Positions 50,201-63,960 of a stretch of 64,000 bases of DNA are shown here, one piece after another. The DNA comes from Aegilops tauschii subsp. strangulata. Lineage: Eukaryota > Streptophyta > Magnoliopsida > Poales > Poaceae. Position 1 is the stretch's first letter, and each line of letters starts with the position of its first letter. Location: positions 503,820,544 to 503,884,543 of the forward strand of contig NC_053037.3 in assembly GCF_002575655.3 (NCBI RefSeq), given 5' to 3'. The translations under genes and the position numbers were made by a program. The notes beneath the pieces were generated by a model. The model was not told where the DNA came from. It ran no database searches and saw only the letters and a list, made by a program, of their open reading frames with translations.

Positions 50201-53200
50201 GAAATTGATGACGTCGCTTTGAATGATGCATACTGAACGCAAAAATAGGCTGGAGTTCAAATAAGTTTAAAAACATTGAAGTGCCCGTGTAACAGATGAG
50301 TTCTTGTCCGAAACCCTGATACTCCGAAAGAGATTGTCTAGTTTGTACACGAGGTGCGTCCAGTTTTCGCCGTGACCCTCTCTACTCTTTTGCACATGCA
50401 ATGCGGGTGAAACGATGATACCATGCCAAGTTCCAACATTTTCAGAGTTCATTTTGTAGTGATTTTCAATTTCACCGTCATTTAGCTCTCTAAACAAATC
50501 GGTAAAAGACTGAAAAACAGCAAATGATGTCAGAACGTGTTGGAAATTGATGACGTCGCTTTGAATGATGCATACTGAACGCAAAAATAGGCTGGAGTTC
50601 AAATAAGTTTTAAAAACATTGAAGTGCCCGTGTAACAGATGAGTTCTCGTCCGAAACCCTGATACTCCGAAAGAGATTATCCAGTTTGTACACGAGGTGC
50701 ATCCAGTTTTCGCCGTGACCCTGTCTACTCTTTTGCACATGCTATGCGGGTGAAATGATGATACCATGCCAAGTTCCAACATTTTTAGAGTTCATTTTGT
50801 AGTGATTTTCAATTTCACTGTCATTTAGCTCTCTAAACAAATCGGTAAATGACTGAAAAACAGCAAATGTTGTCAGAACGTGTTGGAAATTGATGACGTC
50901 GCTTTGAATGATGCATACTGAACGCAAAAATAGGCTGGAGTTCAAATAAGTTTAAAAAACATTGAAGTGCCCGTGTAACAGATGAGTTCTTGTCCGAAAC
51001 CCTGATACTCCGAAAGAGATTGTCTAGTTTGTACACGAGGTGCGTCCAGTTTTCGCCGTGACCCTCTCTACTCTTTTGCACATGCAATGCGGGTGAAACG
51101 ATGATACCATGCCAAGTTCCAACATTTTCAGAGTTCATTTTGTAGTGATTTTCAATTTCACCGTCATTTAGCTCTCTAAACAAATCGGTAAATGACTGAA
51201 AAACAACAAATGATGTCAGAACGTGTTGGAAATTGATGACGTCGCTTTGAATTATGCATACTGAACGCAAAAATATGTTGGAGTTCAAAATAAGTTTAAA
51301 AAACATTGAAGTGCCCGTGTAACAGATGAGTTCTCGTCCAAAACCCTGATACTCCGAAAGAGATTGTCCAGTTTGTACACGAGGTGCATCCTCTACTCTT
51401 TTGCACATGCAATGCGGGTGAAATGATGATACCATGCCAAGTTCCAACATTTTCAGAGTTCATTTTGTAGTGATTTTAAATTTCACTGTCATTTAGCTCT
51501 CTAAACAAATCGGTAAAAGACTGAAAAACAGCAAATGATGTCAGAACGTGTTGGAAATTGATGACGTCACTTTGAATGATGCATACTGAACGCAAAAATA
51601 GGCTGGAGTTCAAATAAGTTTAAAAACATTGAAGTGCCCGTGTAATAGATGAGTTCTCGTCTGAAACCCTGATACCCCGAAAGAGATTGTCCAGTTTGTA
51701 CACGATGAGCGTCTAGTTTTCGCCGTGACCCTCTCTACTCTTATGCACATGCTATGCGGGTGAAATGATGATACCATGCAAAGTTACAACATTTTCAGAG
51801 TTCATTTTGTAGTGATTTTCAATTTCACCGTCATTTAGCTCTCTAAACAAATCGGTAAATGACTGAAAACAGCAAATGATGTCAGAACGTGTTGGAAATT
51901 GATGACGTCGCTTTGAATGATGCATACTGAACGCAAAAATAGGCTGGAGTTCAAATAAGTTTTAAAAACATTGAAGTGCCCGTGTAACAGATGAGTTCTC
52001 GTCCGAAACCCTGATACTCCGAAAGAGATTATCCAGTTTGTACACGAGGTGCATCCAGTTTTCGCCGTGACCCTATCTACTCTTTTGCACATGCTATGCG
52101 GGTGAAATGATGATACCATGCCAAGTTCCAACATTTTCAGAGTTCATTTTCTAGTGATTTTCAATTTCACCGTCATTTAGCTCTCTAAACAAATCGGTAA
52201 ATGACTGAAAAACAGCAAATGTTGTCAGAACGTGTTGGAAATTGATGACGTCGCTTTGAATGATGCATACTGAACGCAAAAATAGGCTGGAGTTCAAATA
52301 AGTTTAAAAACATTGAAGTGCCCGTGTAACAGATGAGTTCTTGTCCGAAACCCTGATACTCCGAAAGAGATTGTCTAGTTTGTACACGAGGTGCGTCCAG
52401 TTTTCGCCGTGACCCTCTCTACTCTTTTGCACATGCAATGCGGGTGAAACGATGATACCATGCCAAGTTCCAACATTTTCAGAGTTCATTTTGTAGTGAT
52501 TTTCAATTTCACCGTCATTTAGCTCTCTAGACAAATCGGTAAAAGACTGAAAAACAGCAAATGATGTCAGAACGTGTTGGAAATTGATGACGTCGCTTTG
52601 AATGATGCATACTGAACGCAAAAATAGGCTGGAGTTCAAATAAGTTTTAAAAACATTGAAGTGCCCGTGTAACAGATGAGTTCTCGTCCGAAACCCTGAT
52701 ACTCCGAAAGAGATTATCCAGTTTGTACACGAGGTGCATCCAGTTTTCGCCGTGACCCTATCTACTCTTTTGCACATGCTATGCAGGTGAAATGATGATA
52801 CCATGCCAAGTTCCAACATTTTTAGAGTTCATTTTGTAGTGATTTTCAATTTCACTGTCATTTAGCTCTCTAAACAAATCGGTAAATGACTGAAAAACAG
52901 CAAATGTTGTCAGAACGTGTTGGAAATTGATGACGTCGCTTTGAATGATGCATACTGAACGCAAAAATAGGCTGGAGTTCAAATAAGTTTAAAAAACATT
53001 GAAGTGCCCGTGTAACAGATGAGTTCTTGTCCGAAACCCTGATACTCCGAAAGAGATTGTCTAGTTTGTACACGAGGTGCGTCCAGTTTTCGCCGTGACC
53101 CTCTCTACTCTTTTGCACATGCAATGCGGGTGAAATGATGATACCATGCCAAGTTCCAACATTTTCAGAGTTCATTTTGTAGTGATTTTCAATTTCACCG

Positions 53201-53409
53201 TCATTTAGCTCTCTAAACAAATCGGTAAATGACTGAAAAACAACAAATGATGTCAGAACGTGTTGGAAATTGATGACGTCGCTTTGAATTATGCATACTG
53301 AACGCAAAAATATGTTGGAGTTCAAAATAAGTTTAAAAAACATTGAAGTGCCCGTGTAACAGATGAGTTCTCGTCCAAAACCCTGATACCCCGAAAGAGA
53401 TTGTCCAGT
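47297..53409. repeat. b-S-C-A tetramer and 2037-bp b-S-C-A-b-A hexamer
   Basis: Monomer starts: 47297, 47640, 47984 (S), 48307, 48649, 48992, 49336 (S), 49659, 50001, 50343, 50686, 51029, 51373 (S), 51696, 52038, 52380, 52723, 53066. Order is D, b S C A, b S C A b A, b S C A b A, b. The hexamers 48992-51028 and 51029-53065 are each 2037 bp and differ at roughly ten sites by eye. The b-S-C-A part repeats at 1352 bp. Markers are TTCAAAATAAG, AATATGTTGGAG, TCCAAAACCC, CTCTTATGCAC, GCAAAGTTACAAC and GACTGAAAACAGC. S is followed by C in this block only. Confidence 0.9.
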
Positions 53410-56146
53410 TTGTACACGAGGAGCGTCTAGTTTTCGCCGTGACCCTCTCTACTCTTTTGCACATGCTATGCGGGTGAAATGATGATACCATGCCAAGTTC
53501 CAACATTTTCAGAGTTCATTTTGTAGTGATTTTCAATTTCACCGTCATTTAGCTCTCTAAACAAATCGGTAAATGACTGAAAAACAGCTAATGATGTCAG
53601 AACGTGTTGAAAATTGATGACGTCGCTTTGAATGATGCATACTGAACGCAAAAATAGGCTGGAGTTCAAATAAGTTTTAAAAACATTGAAGTGCCCGTGT
53701 AACAGATGAGTTCTCGTCCGAAACCCTGATACTCCGAAAGAGATTGTTAAGTTTGTACACGAGGAGCGTCCAGTTTTCGCCGTGACCCATTCTACTCTTT
53801 TGCACATGCTATGCGGGTGAAATGATGATACCATGCCAAGTTCCAACATTTTCAGAGTTCATTTTGTATTGATTTTCAATTTCACCGTCATTTAGCTCTC
53901 TAAACAAATCGGTAAATGACTGAAAAACAGCAAATGTTGTCAGAACGTGTTGGAAATTGATGACGTCGCTTTGAATGATGCATACTGAACGCAAAAATAG
54001 GCTGGAGTTCAAATAAGTTTAAAAAACATTGAAGTGCCCGTGTAACAGATGAGTTCTTGTCCGAAACCCTGATACTCCGAAAGAGATTGTCTAGTTTGTA
54101 CACGAGGTGCGTCCAGTTTTCGCCGTGACCCTCTCTACTCTTTTGCACATGCAATGCGGGTGAAACGATGATACCATGCCAAGTTCCAACATTTTCAGAG
54201 TTCATTTTGTAGTGATTTTCAATTTCACCGTCATTTAGCTCTCTAATCAAATCGGTAAAAGACTGAAAAACAGCAAATGATGTCAGAACGTGTTGGAAAT
54301 TGATGACGTCACTTTGAATGATGCATACTGAACGCAAAAATAGGCTGGAGTTCAAATAAGTTTAAAAACATTGAAGTGCCCGTGTAATAGATGAGTTCTC
54401 GTCTGAAACCCTGATACCCCGAAAGAGATTGTCCAGTTTGTACACGAGGAGCGTCTAGTTTTCGCCGTGACCCTCTCTACTCTTTTGCACATGCTCTGCG
54501 GGTGAAATGATGATACCATGCCAAGTTCCAACATTTTCAGAGTTCATTTTGTAGTGATTTTCAATTTCACCGTCATTTAGCTCTCTAAACAAATCGGTAA
54601 ATGACTGAAAAACAGCTAATGATGTCAGAACGTGTTGGAAATTGATGACGTCGCTTTGAATGATGCATACTAAACGCAAAAATAGGCTGGAGTTCAAATA
54701 AGTTTTAAAAACATTGAAGTGCCCGTGTAACAGATGAGTTCTCGTCCGAAACCCTGATACTCCGAAAGAGATTGTCCAGTTTGTACACGAGGAGCGTCCA
54801 GTTTTCGCCGTGACCCATTCTACTCTTTTGCACATGCTATGCGGGTGAAATGATGATACCATGCCAAGTTCCAACATTTTCAGAGTTCATTTTGTATTGA
54901 TTTTCAATTTCACCATCATTTAGCTCTCTAAACAAATCGGTAAATGACTGAAAAACAGCAAATGTTGTCAGAACGTGTTGGAAATTGATGACGTCGCTTT
55001 GAATGATGCATACTGAACGCAAAAATAGGCTGGAGTTCAAATAAGTTTAAAAAACATTGAAGTGCCCGTGTAACAGATGAGTTCTTGTCCGAAACCCTGA
55101 TACTCCGAAAGAGATTGTCTAGTTTGTACACGAGGTGCGTCCAGTTTTCGCCGTGACCCTCTCTACTCTTTTGCACATGCTCTGCGGGTGAAATGATGAT
55201 ACCATGCCAAGTTCCAACATTTTCAGAGTTCATTTTGTAGTGATTTTCAATTTCACCGTCATTTAGCTCTCTAAACAAATCGGTAAATGACTGAAAAACA
55301 GCTAATGATGTCAGAACGTGTTGGAAATTGATGACGTCGCTTTGAATGATGCATACTGAACGCAAAAATAGGCTGGAGTTCAAATAAGTTTTAAAAACAT
55401 TGAAGTGCCCGTGTAACAGATGAGTTCTCGTCCGAAACCCTGATACTCCGAAAGAGATTGTCCAGTTTGTACACGAGGAGCGTCCAGTTTTCGCCGTGAC
55501 CCATTCTACTCTTTTGCACATGCTATGCGGGTGAAATGATGATACCATGCCAAGTTCCAACATTTTCAGAGTTCATTTTGTATTGATTTTCAATTTCACC
55601 ATCATTTAGCTCTCTAAACAAATCGGTAAATGACTGAAAAACAGCAAATGTTGTCAGAACGTGTTGGAAATTGATGACGTCGCTTTGAATGATGCATACT
55701 GAACGCAAAAATAGGCTGGAGTTCAAATAAGTTTAAAAAACATTGAAGTGCTCGTGTAACAGATGAGTTCTTGTCCGAAACCCTGATACTCCGAAAAAGA
55801 TTGTCTAGTTTGTACACGAGGTGCGTCCAGTTTTCGCCGTGACCCTCTCTACTCTTTTGCACATGCAATGCGGGTGAAACGATGATACCATGCCAAGTTC
55901 CAACATTTTCAGAGTTCATTTTGTAGTGATTTTCAATTTCACCGTCATTTAGCTCTCTAAACAAATCGGTAAATGACTGAAAAACAACAAATGATGTCAG
56001 AACGTGTTGGTAATTGATGACGTCACTTTGAATTATGCATACTGAACGCAAAAATAGGTTGGAGTTCAAAATAAGTTTAAAAAACATTGAAGTGCCCGTG
56101 TAAGTTCTCGTCCAAAACCCTGATACTCCGAAAGAGATTGTCCAGT
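53410..56146. repeat. C-D-b trimer (1028 bp) and D-b dimer (686 bp) repeats
   Basis: Monomer starts: 53410, 53753, 54096, 54438, 54781, 55124, 55467, 55810. Order is C D b C D b D b. C-D-b recurs at 1028 bp, and D-b at 686 bp (54781/55467, 55124/55810). Tell-tale variants are TTTTGTATTGATT (53865, 54893, 55579), CACCATCATT (54911, 55597) and CATGCTCTGCGGG (54491, 55177). The last monomer is 337 bp because of a private 7-bp deletion near 56103. Confidence 0.87.
56100..56108. other. Private 7-bp deletion in one monomer
   Basis: The usual GTGTAACAGATGAGTTC is reduced to GTGTAAGTTC, removing CAGATGA. The surrounding block (about 55.7-56.65 kb) is otherwise closely matched at 58.1-59.0 kb, where the seven bases are present. 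The deletion therefore arose after that duplication, or is an assembly or read error. Confidence 0.85.
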
Positions 56147-59100
56147 TTGTACACGAGGTGCATCCTCTACTCTTTTGCACATGCTATGCGGGTGAAATGA
56201 TGATACCATGCCAAGTTCCAACATTTTCATAGTTCATTTTGTAGTGATTTTCAATTTCACCGTCATTTAGCTCTCTAAACAAATCGGTAAATGACTGAAA
56301 AACAGCAAATGATATCAGAACGTGTTGGAAATTGATGATGTCGCTTTGAATGATGCATACTAAACGCAAAAATAGGCTGGAGTTCAAATAAGTTTAAAAA
56401 ACATTGAAGTGCCCGTGTAACAGATGAGTTCTGGTCCGAAACCCTGATACTCCGAAAGAGATTGTCCAGTTTGTACACGAGGTGCGTCCAGTTTTCGCCG
56501 TGACCCTCTCTACTCTTTTGCACATGCAATGCGGGTGAAACGATGATACCATGCCAAGTTCCAACATTTTCAGAGTTCATTTTGTAGTGATTTTCAATTT
56601 CACCGTCATTTAGCTCTCTAAACAAATCGGTAAATGACTGAAAAACAACAAATGATGTCAGAACGTGTTGGAAATTGATGACGTCGCTTTGAATGATGCA
56701 TACTGAACGCAAAAATAGGCTGGAGTTCAAATAAGTTTTAAAAACATTGAAGTGCCCGTGTAACAGATGAGTTCTCGTCCGAAACCCTGATACTCCGAAA
56801 GAGATTATCCAGTTTGTACACGAGGTGCATCCAGTTTTCGCCGTGACCCTATCTACTCTTTTGCACATGCTATGCGGGTGAAATGATGATCCCATGCCAA
56901 GTTCCAACATTTTCAGAGTTCATTTTGTAGTGATTTTCAATTTCACAGTCATTTAGCTCTCTAAACAAATCGGTAAATGACTGAAAAACAGCAAATGTTG
57001 TCAGAACGTGTTGGAAATTGATGACGTCGCTTTGAATGATGCATACTGAACGCAAAAATAGGCTGGAGTTCAAATAAGTTTTAAAAACATTGAAGTGCCC
57101 GTGTAACAGATGAGTTCTCGTCCGAAACCCTGATACTCCGAAAGAGATTATCCAGTTTGTACACGAGGTGCATCCAGTTTTCGCCGTGACCCTATCTACT
57201 CTTTTGCACATGCTATGCGGGTGAAATGATGATACCATGCCAAGTTCCAACATTTTCAGAGTTCATTTTGTAGTGATTTTCAATTTCACCGTCATTTAGC
57301 TCTCTAAACAAATCGGTAAATGACTGAAAAACAGCAAATGTTGTCAGAACGTGTTGGAAATTGATGACGTCGCTTTGAATGATGCATACTGAACGCAAAA
57401 ATAGGCTGGAGTTCAAATAAGTTTAAAAAACATTGAAGTGCCCGTGTAATAGATGAGTTCTCGTCTGAAACCCTGATACCCCGAAAGAGATTGTCCAGTT
57501 TGTACACGAGGAGCGTCTAGTTTTCGCCGTCACCCTCTCTACTCTTTTGCACATGCTATGCGGGTGAAATGATGATACCATGCCAAGTTCCAACATTTTC
57601 AGAGTTCATTTTGTAGTGATTTTCAATTTCACCGTCATTTAGCTCTCTAAACAAATCGGTAAATGACTGAAAAACAGCTAATGATGTCAGAACGTGTTGG
57701 AAATTGATGACGTCGCTTTGAATGATGCATACTGAACGCAAAATAGGCTGGAGTTCAAATAAGTTTTAAAAACATTGAAGTGCCCGTGTAATCGATGAGT
57801 TCTCGTCCGAAACCCTGATACTCCGAAAGAGATTGTCCAGTTTGTACACGAGGAGCGTCCAGTTTTCGCCGTGACCCATTCTACTCTTTTGCACATGCTA
57901 TGCGGGTGAAATGATGATACCATGCCAAGTTCCAACATTTTCAGAGTTCATTTTGTAGTGATTTTCAATTTCACCGTCATTTAGCTCTCTAAACAAATCG
58001 GTAAATGACTGAAAAACAGCAAATGTTGTCAGAACGTGTTGCAAATTGATGACGTCGCTTTGAATGATGCATACTGAACGCAAAAATAGGCTGGAGTTCA
58101 AATAAGTTTAAAAAACATTGAAGTGCTCGTGTAACAGATGAGTTCTTGTCCGAAACCCTGATACTCCGAAAAAGATTGTTTAGTTTGTACACGAGGTGCG
58201 TCCAGTTTTCGCCGTGACCCTCTCTACTCTTTTGAACATGCAATGCGGGTGAAACGATGATACCATGCCAAGTTCCAACATTTTTCAGAGTTCATTTTGT
58301 AGTGATTTTCAATTTCACCGTCATTTAGCTCTCTAAACAAATCGGTAAATGACTGAAAAACAACAAATGATGTCAGAACGTGTTGGAAATTGATGACGTC
58401 GCTTTGAATTATGCATACTGAACGCAAAAATAGGTTGGAGTTCAAAATAAGTTTAAAAAACATTGAAGTGCCCGTGTAACAGATGAGTTCTCGTCCAAAA
58501 CCCTGATACTCCGAAAGAGATTGTCCAGTTTGTACACGAGGTGCATCCTCTACTCTTTTGCACATGCTATGCGGGTGAAATGATGATACCATGCCAAGTT
58601 CCAACATTTTCATAGTTCATTTTGTAGTGATTTTCAATTTCACCGCCATTTAGCTCTCTAAACAAATCGGTAAATGACTGAAAAATAGCAAATGATATCA
58701 GAACGTGTTGGAAATTGATGATGTCGCTTTGAATGATGCATACTAAACGCAAAAATAGGCTGGAGTTCAAATAAGTTTAAAAAACATTGAAGTGCCCGTG
58801 TAACAGATGAGTTCTGGTCCGAAACCCTGATACTCCGAAAGAGATTGTCCAGTTTGTACACGAGGTGCGTCCAGTTTTCGCCGTGACCCTCTCTACTCTT
58901 TTGCACATGCAATGCGGGTGAAACGATGATACCATGCCAAGTTCCAACATTTTCAGAGTTCATTTTGTAGTGATTTTCAATTTCACCGTCATTTAGCTCT
59001 CTAAACAAATCGGTAAATGACTGAAAAACAACAAATGTTGTCAGAACGTGTTGGAAATTCATGACGTCGCTTTGAATGATGCATACTGAACGCAAAAATA

Positions 59101-60207
59101 GGCTGGAGTTCAAATAAGTTTAAAAAACATTGAAGTGCCCGTGTAACAGATGAGTTCTTGTCCGAAACCCTGATACTCCGAAAGAGATTGTCTAGTTTGT
59201 ACACGAGGTGCGTCCAGTTTTCGCTGTGACCCTCTCTACTCTTTTGCACATGCAATGCGGGTGAAACGATGATACCATGCCAAGTTCCAACATTTTCAGA
59301 GTTCATTTTGTAGTGATTTTCAATTTCACCGTCATTTAGCTCCCTAAACAAATCGGTAAATGACTGAAAAACAACAAATGATGTCAGAAAGTGTTGGAAA
59401 TTGATGACGTCACTTTGAAATATGCATACTGAACGCAAAAATAGGTTGGAGTTCAAAATAAGTTTAAAAAACATTGAAGTGCCCGTGTAACAGATGAGTT
59501 CTCGTCCAAAACCCTGATACTCCGAAAGAGATTGTCCAGTTTGTACACGAGGTGCATCCTCTACTCTTTTGCACATGCTATGCGGGTGAAATGATGATAC
59601 CATGCCAAGTTCCAACATTTTCATAGTTCATTTTGTAGTGATTTTCAATTTCACCGTCATTTAGCTCTCTAAACAAATCGGTAAATGACTGAAAAACAGC
59701 AAATGATGTCAGAACGTGTTGGAAATTGATGATGTCGCTTTCAATGATGCATACTAAACGCAAAAATAGGCTGGAGTTCAAATAAGTTTAAAAAACATTG
59801 AAGTGCCCGTGTAACAGATGAGTTCTGGTCCGAAACCCTGATACTCTGAAAGAGATTGTCCAGTTTGTACATGAGGTGCGTGCAGTTTTCGCCGTGACCC
59901 TCTCTACTCTTTTGCACATGCAATGCGGGTGAAATGATGATTCCATGCCAAGTTCCAACATTTTCAGAGTTCATTTTGTAGTGATTTTCAATTTCACCGT
60001 CATTTAGCTCTCTAAACAAATCGGTAAATGACTGAAAAACAGCAAATGATGTCAGAACGTGTTGGAAATTGATGACGTCGCTTTGAATGATACATACTGA
60101 ACGCAAAAATAGGCTGGAGTTCAAATAAGTTTTAAAAACATTGAAGTGCCCGTGTAACAGATGAGTTCTCGTCCGAAACCCTGATACTCCGAAAGAGATT
60201 ATCCAGT
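56147..60207. repeat. S-B-A-A-C-D-b unit followed by b-S-B trimers (1011 bp)
   Basis: Monomer starts: 56147 (S), 56471, 56814, 57157, 57500, 57842, 58185, 58530 (S), 58854, 59197, 59541 (S), 59865. Order is S B A A C D b S B b S B. The b-S-B stretch starting in the monomer at 55810 recurs at 58185 (nominal offset 2383 after correcting for the 7-bp deletion and one inserted T), and again from 58185 to 59197 at about 1011 bp. Shared markers are GTGCTCGTG, TTCAAAATAAG, TCCAAAACCC, CATTTTCATAG, GATATCAG and GTTCTGGTCC. The monomer at 58185 is 345 bp (an extra T at about 58281 and an extra A at about 58445). Confidence 0.85.
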
Positions 60208-63200
60208 TTGTACACGAGGTGCATCCAGTTTTCGCCGTGACCCTATCTACTCTTTTGCACGTGCTATGCGGGTGAAATGATGATACCATGCCAAGTTCCA
60301 ACATTTTCAGAGTTCATTTTGTAGTGATTTTCAATTTCACCGTCATTTAGCTCTCTAAACAAATCGGTAAATGACTGAAAAACAGCCAATGTTGTCAGAA
60401 CGTGTTGGAAATTGATGACGTCGCTTTGAATGATGCATACTGAACGCAAAAATAGGCTGGAGTTCAAATAAGTTTAAAAAACATTGAAGTGCCCGTGTAA
60501 CAGATGAGTTCTTGTCCGAAACCCTGATACTCCGAAAGAGATTGTCTTGTTTGTACACGAGGTGCGTCCAGTTTTCGCCGTGACCCTCTCTACTCTTTTG
60601 CACATGCAATGCGGGTGAAACGATGATACCATGCCAAGTTCCAACATTTTCAGAGTTCATTTTGTAGTGATTTTCAATTTCACCGTCATTTAGCTCTCTA
60701 AACAAATCGGTAAAAGACTAAAAAACAGCAAATGATGTCAGAACGTGTTGGAAATTGATGACGTCGCTTTGAATGATGCATACTGAACGCAAAAATAGGC
60801 TGGAGTTCAAATAAGTTTTAAAAACATTGAAGTGCCCGTGTAACAGATGAGTTCTCGTCCGAAACCCTGATACTCCGAAAGAGATTATCCAGTTTGTACA
60901 TGAGGTGCATCCAGTTTTCGCCGTGACCCTATCTACTCTTTTGCACATGCTATGCGGGTGAAATGATGATACCATGCCAAGTTCCAACATTTTCAGAGTT
61001 CATTTTGTAGTGATTTTCAATTTCACCGTCATTTAGCTCTCTAAACAAATCGGTAAATGATTGAAAAACAGCAAATGTTGTCAGAACGTGTTGTAAATTG
61101 ATGACGTCGCTTTGAATGATGCATACTGAACGCAAAAATAGGCTGGAGTTCAAATAAGTTTAAAAAACATTGAAGTGCCCGTGTAACAGATGAGTTCTTG
61201 TCCGAAACCCTGATACTCCGAAAGAGATTGTCTAGTTTGTACACGAGGTGCGTCCAGTTTTCGCCGTGACCCTCTCTACTCTTTTGCACATGCAATGCGG
61301 GTGAAACGATGATACCATGCCAAGTTCCAACATTTTCAGAGTTCATTTTGTAGTGATTTTCAATTTCACCGTCATTTAGCTCTCTAAACAAATCGGTAAA
61401 AGACTGAAAAACAGCAAATGATGTCAGAACGTGTTGGAAATTGATGATGTCACTTTAAATGATGTATACTGAACGCAAAAATAGGCTGGAGTTCAAATAA
61501 TTTTAAAAAACATTGAAGTGCCCGTGTAACAGATGAGTTCTTGTCCGAAACCCTGATACTCCGAAAGAGATTGTCTAGTTTGTACACGAGGTGCGTCCAG
61601 TTTTCGCCGTGACCCTCTCTACTCTTTTGCACATGCAATGCGGGTGAAACGATGATACCATGCCAAGTTCCAACATTTTCAGAGTTCATTTTGTAGTGAT
61701 TTTCAATTTCACCGTCATTTAGCTCTCTAAACAAATCGGTAAAAGACTGAAAAACAGCAAATGATGTCAGAACGTGTTGGAAATTGATGACGTCACTTTG
61801 AATGATGCATACTGAACGCAAAAATAGGTTGGAGTTCAAATAAGTTTAAAAACATTGAAGTGCCCGTTTAATAGATGAGTTCTCGTCTGAAACCCTGATA
61901 CCCCGAAAGAGATTGTCCACTTTGTACACGAGGAGCGTCTAGTTTTCGCCGTGACCCTCTCTACTCTTTTCCACATGCTATGCGGGTGAAATGATGATAC
62001 CATGCCAAGTTCCAACATTTTCAGAGTTCATTTTGTAGTGATTTTCAATTTCACCGTCATTTAGCTCTCTAAACAAATCGGTAAATGACTGAAAAACAGC
62101 TAATGATGTCAGAACGTGTTGGAAATTGATGACGTCGCTTTGAATGATGCATACTGAACGCAAAAATAGGCTGGAGTTCAAATAAGTTTTAAAAACATTG
62201 AAGTGCCCGTGTAACAGATGAGTTCACGTCCGAAACCCTGATACTCCGAAAGAGATTGTCCAGTTTGTACACGAGGAGCGTCCAGTTTTCGCCGTGACCC
62301 ATTCTACTCTTTTGCACATGCTATGCGGGTGAAATGATGATACCATGCCAAGTTCCAACATTTTCAGAGTTCATTTTGTAGTGATTTTCAATTTCACCGT
62401 CATTTAGCTCTCTAAACAAAACGGTAAATGACTGAAAAACAACAAATGTTGTCAGAACGTGTTGGAAATTGATGACGTCGCTTTGAATGATGCATACTGA
62501 ATGCAAAAATAGGCTGGAGTTCAAATAAGTTTAAAAACATTGAAGTGCCCGTGTAATAGATGAGTTCTCGTCTGAAACCCTGATACCCCGAAAGAGATTG
62601 TCCAGTTTGTACACGAGGAGCGTCTAGTTTTCGCCGTGACCCTCTCTACTCTTTTGCACATGCTATGCGGGTGAAATGATGATACCATGCCAAGTTCCAA
62701 CATTTTCAGAGTTCATTTTGTAGTGATTTTCAATTTCACCGTCATTTAGCTCTCTAAACAAATCGGTAAATGACTGAAAAACAGCTAATGATGTCAGAAC
62801 TTGTTGGAAATTGATGACGTCGCTTTGAATGATGCATACTGAACGCAAAAATAGGCTGGAGTTCAAATAAGTTTTAAAAACATTGAAGTGCCCGTGTAAC
62901 AGATGAGTTCACGTCCGAAACCCTGATACTCCGAAAGAGATTGTCCAGTTTTTACACGAGGAGCGTCCAGTTTTTGCCGTGACCCATTCTACTCTTTTGC
63001 ACATGCTATGCGGGTGAAATGATGATACCATGCCAAGTTCCAACATTTTCAGAGTTCATTTTGTAGTGATTTTCAATTTCACCGTCATTTAGCTCTCTAA
63101 ACAAATCGGTAAATGACTGAAAAACAGCAAATGTTGTCAGAACGTGTTGGAAATTGATGACGTCGCTTTGAATGATGCATACTGAACGCAAAAATAGGCT

Positions 63201-63960
63201 GGAGATCAAATAAGTTTAAAAAACATTGAAGTGCCCGTGTAACAGATGAGTTCTTGTCCGAAACCCTGATACTCCGAAAGAGATTGTCTAGTTTGTACAC
63301 GAGGTGCGTCCAGTTTTCGCCGTGACCCTCTCTACTCTTTTGCACATGCAATGCGGGTGAAACGATGATACCATGCCAAGTTCCAACATTTTCAGAGTTC
63401 ATTTTGTAGTGATTTTCAATTTCACCGTCATTTAGCTCTCTAAACAAATCGGTAAATGACTGAAAAACAACAAATGATGTCAGAACGTGTTGGAAATTGA
63501 TGACGTCGCTTTGAATTATGCATACTGAACGGAAAAATAGGTTGGAGTTCAAAATAAGTTTAAAAAACATTGAAGTGCCCGTGTAACAGATGAGTTCTCG
63601 TCCAAAACCCTGATACTCCGAAAGAGATTGTCCAGTTTGTACACGAGGTGCATCCTCTACTCTTTTGCACATGCAATGCGGGTGAAACGATGATACCATG
63701 CCAAGTTCCAACATTTTCAGAGTTCATTTTGTAGTGATTTTCAATTTCACCGTCATTTAGCTCTCTAAACAAATCGGTAAATGACTGAAAAACAGCTAAT
63801 GATGTCAGAACGTGTTGGAAATTGATGACGTCGCTTTGAATGATGCATACTGAACGCAAAAATAGGCTGGAGTTCAAATAAGTTTTAAAAACATTGAAGT
63901 GCCCGTGTAACAGATGAGTTCACGTCCGAAACCCTGATACTCCGAAAGAGATTGTCCAGT
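60208..63960. repeat. A-b dimers then b-C-D-C-D-b-S, related to 44.7-47.9 kb
   Basis: Monomer starts: 60208, 60551, 60894, 61237, 61580, 61922, 62265, 62607, 62950, 63293, 63637 (S). Order is A b A b b C D C D b S. The A-b pair repeats at 686 bp. From about 61330 the order and rare variants match the block beginning near 44650 at offset 16681. After about 62.9 kb they match at offset 15653 (GGAGATCAAATAAG at 47550 and 63203). The 1028-bp shift equals one D-C-D trimer present at 46.6-47.6 kb and absent here. Confidence 0.83.

Noticed and set aside
57..63877. Around 190 overlapping minus-strand reading frames of 60-213 codons
   Set aside because: They repeat with the satellite period, overlap each other in different frames, mostly need TTG or internal starts, and are broken by one-base indels and by the 343-bp unit itself (not a multiple of three). 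I recognise no domain in the translations. They are shadows of the repeat, so none is annotated as a CDS.
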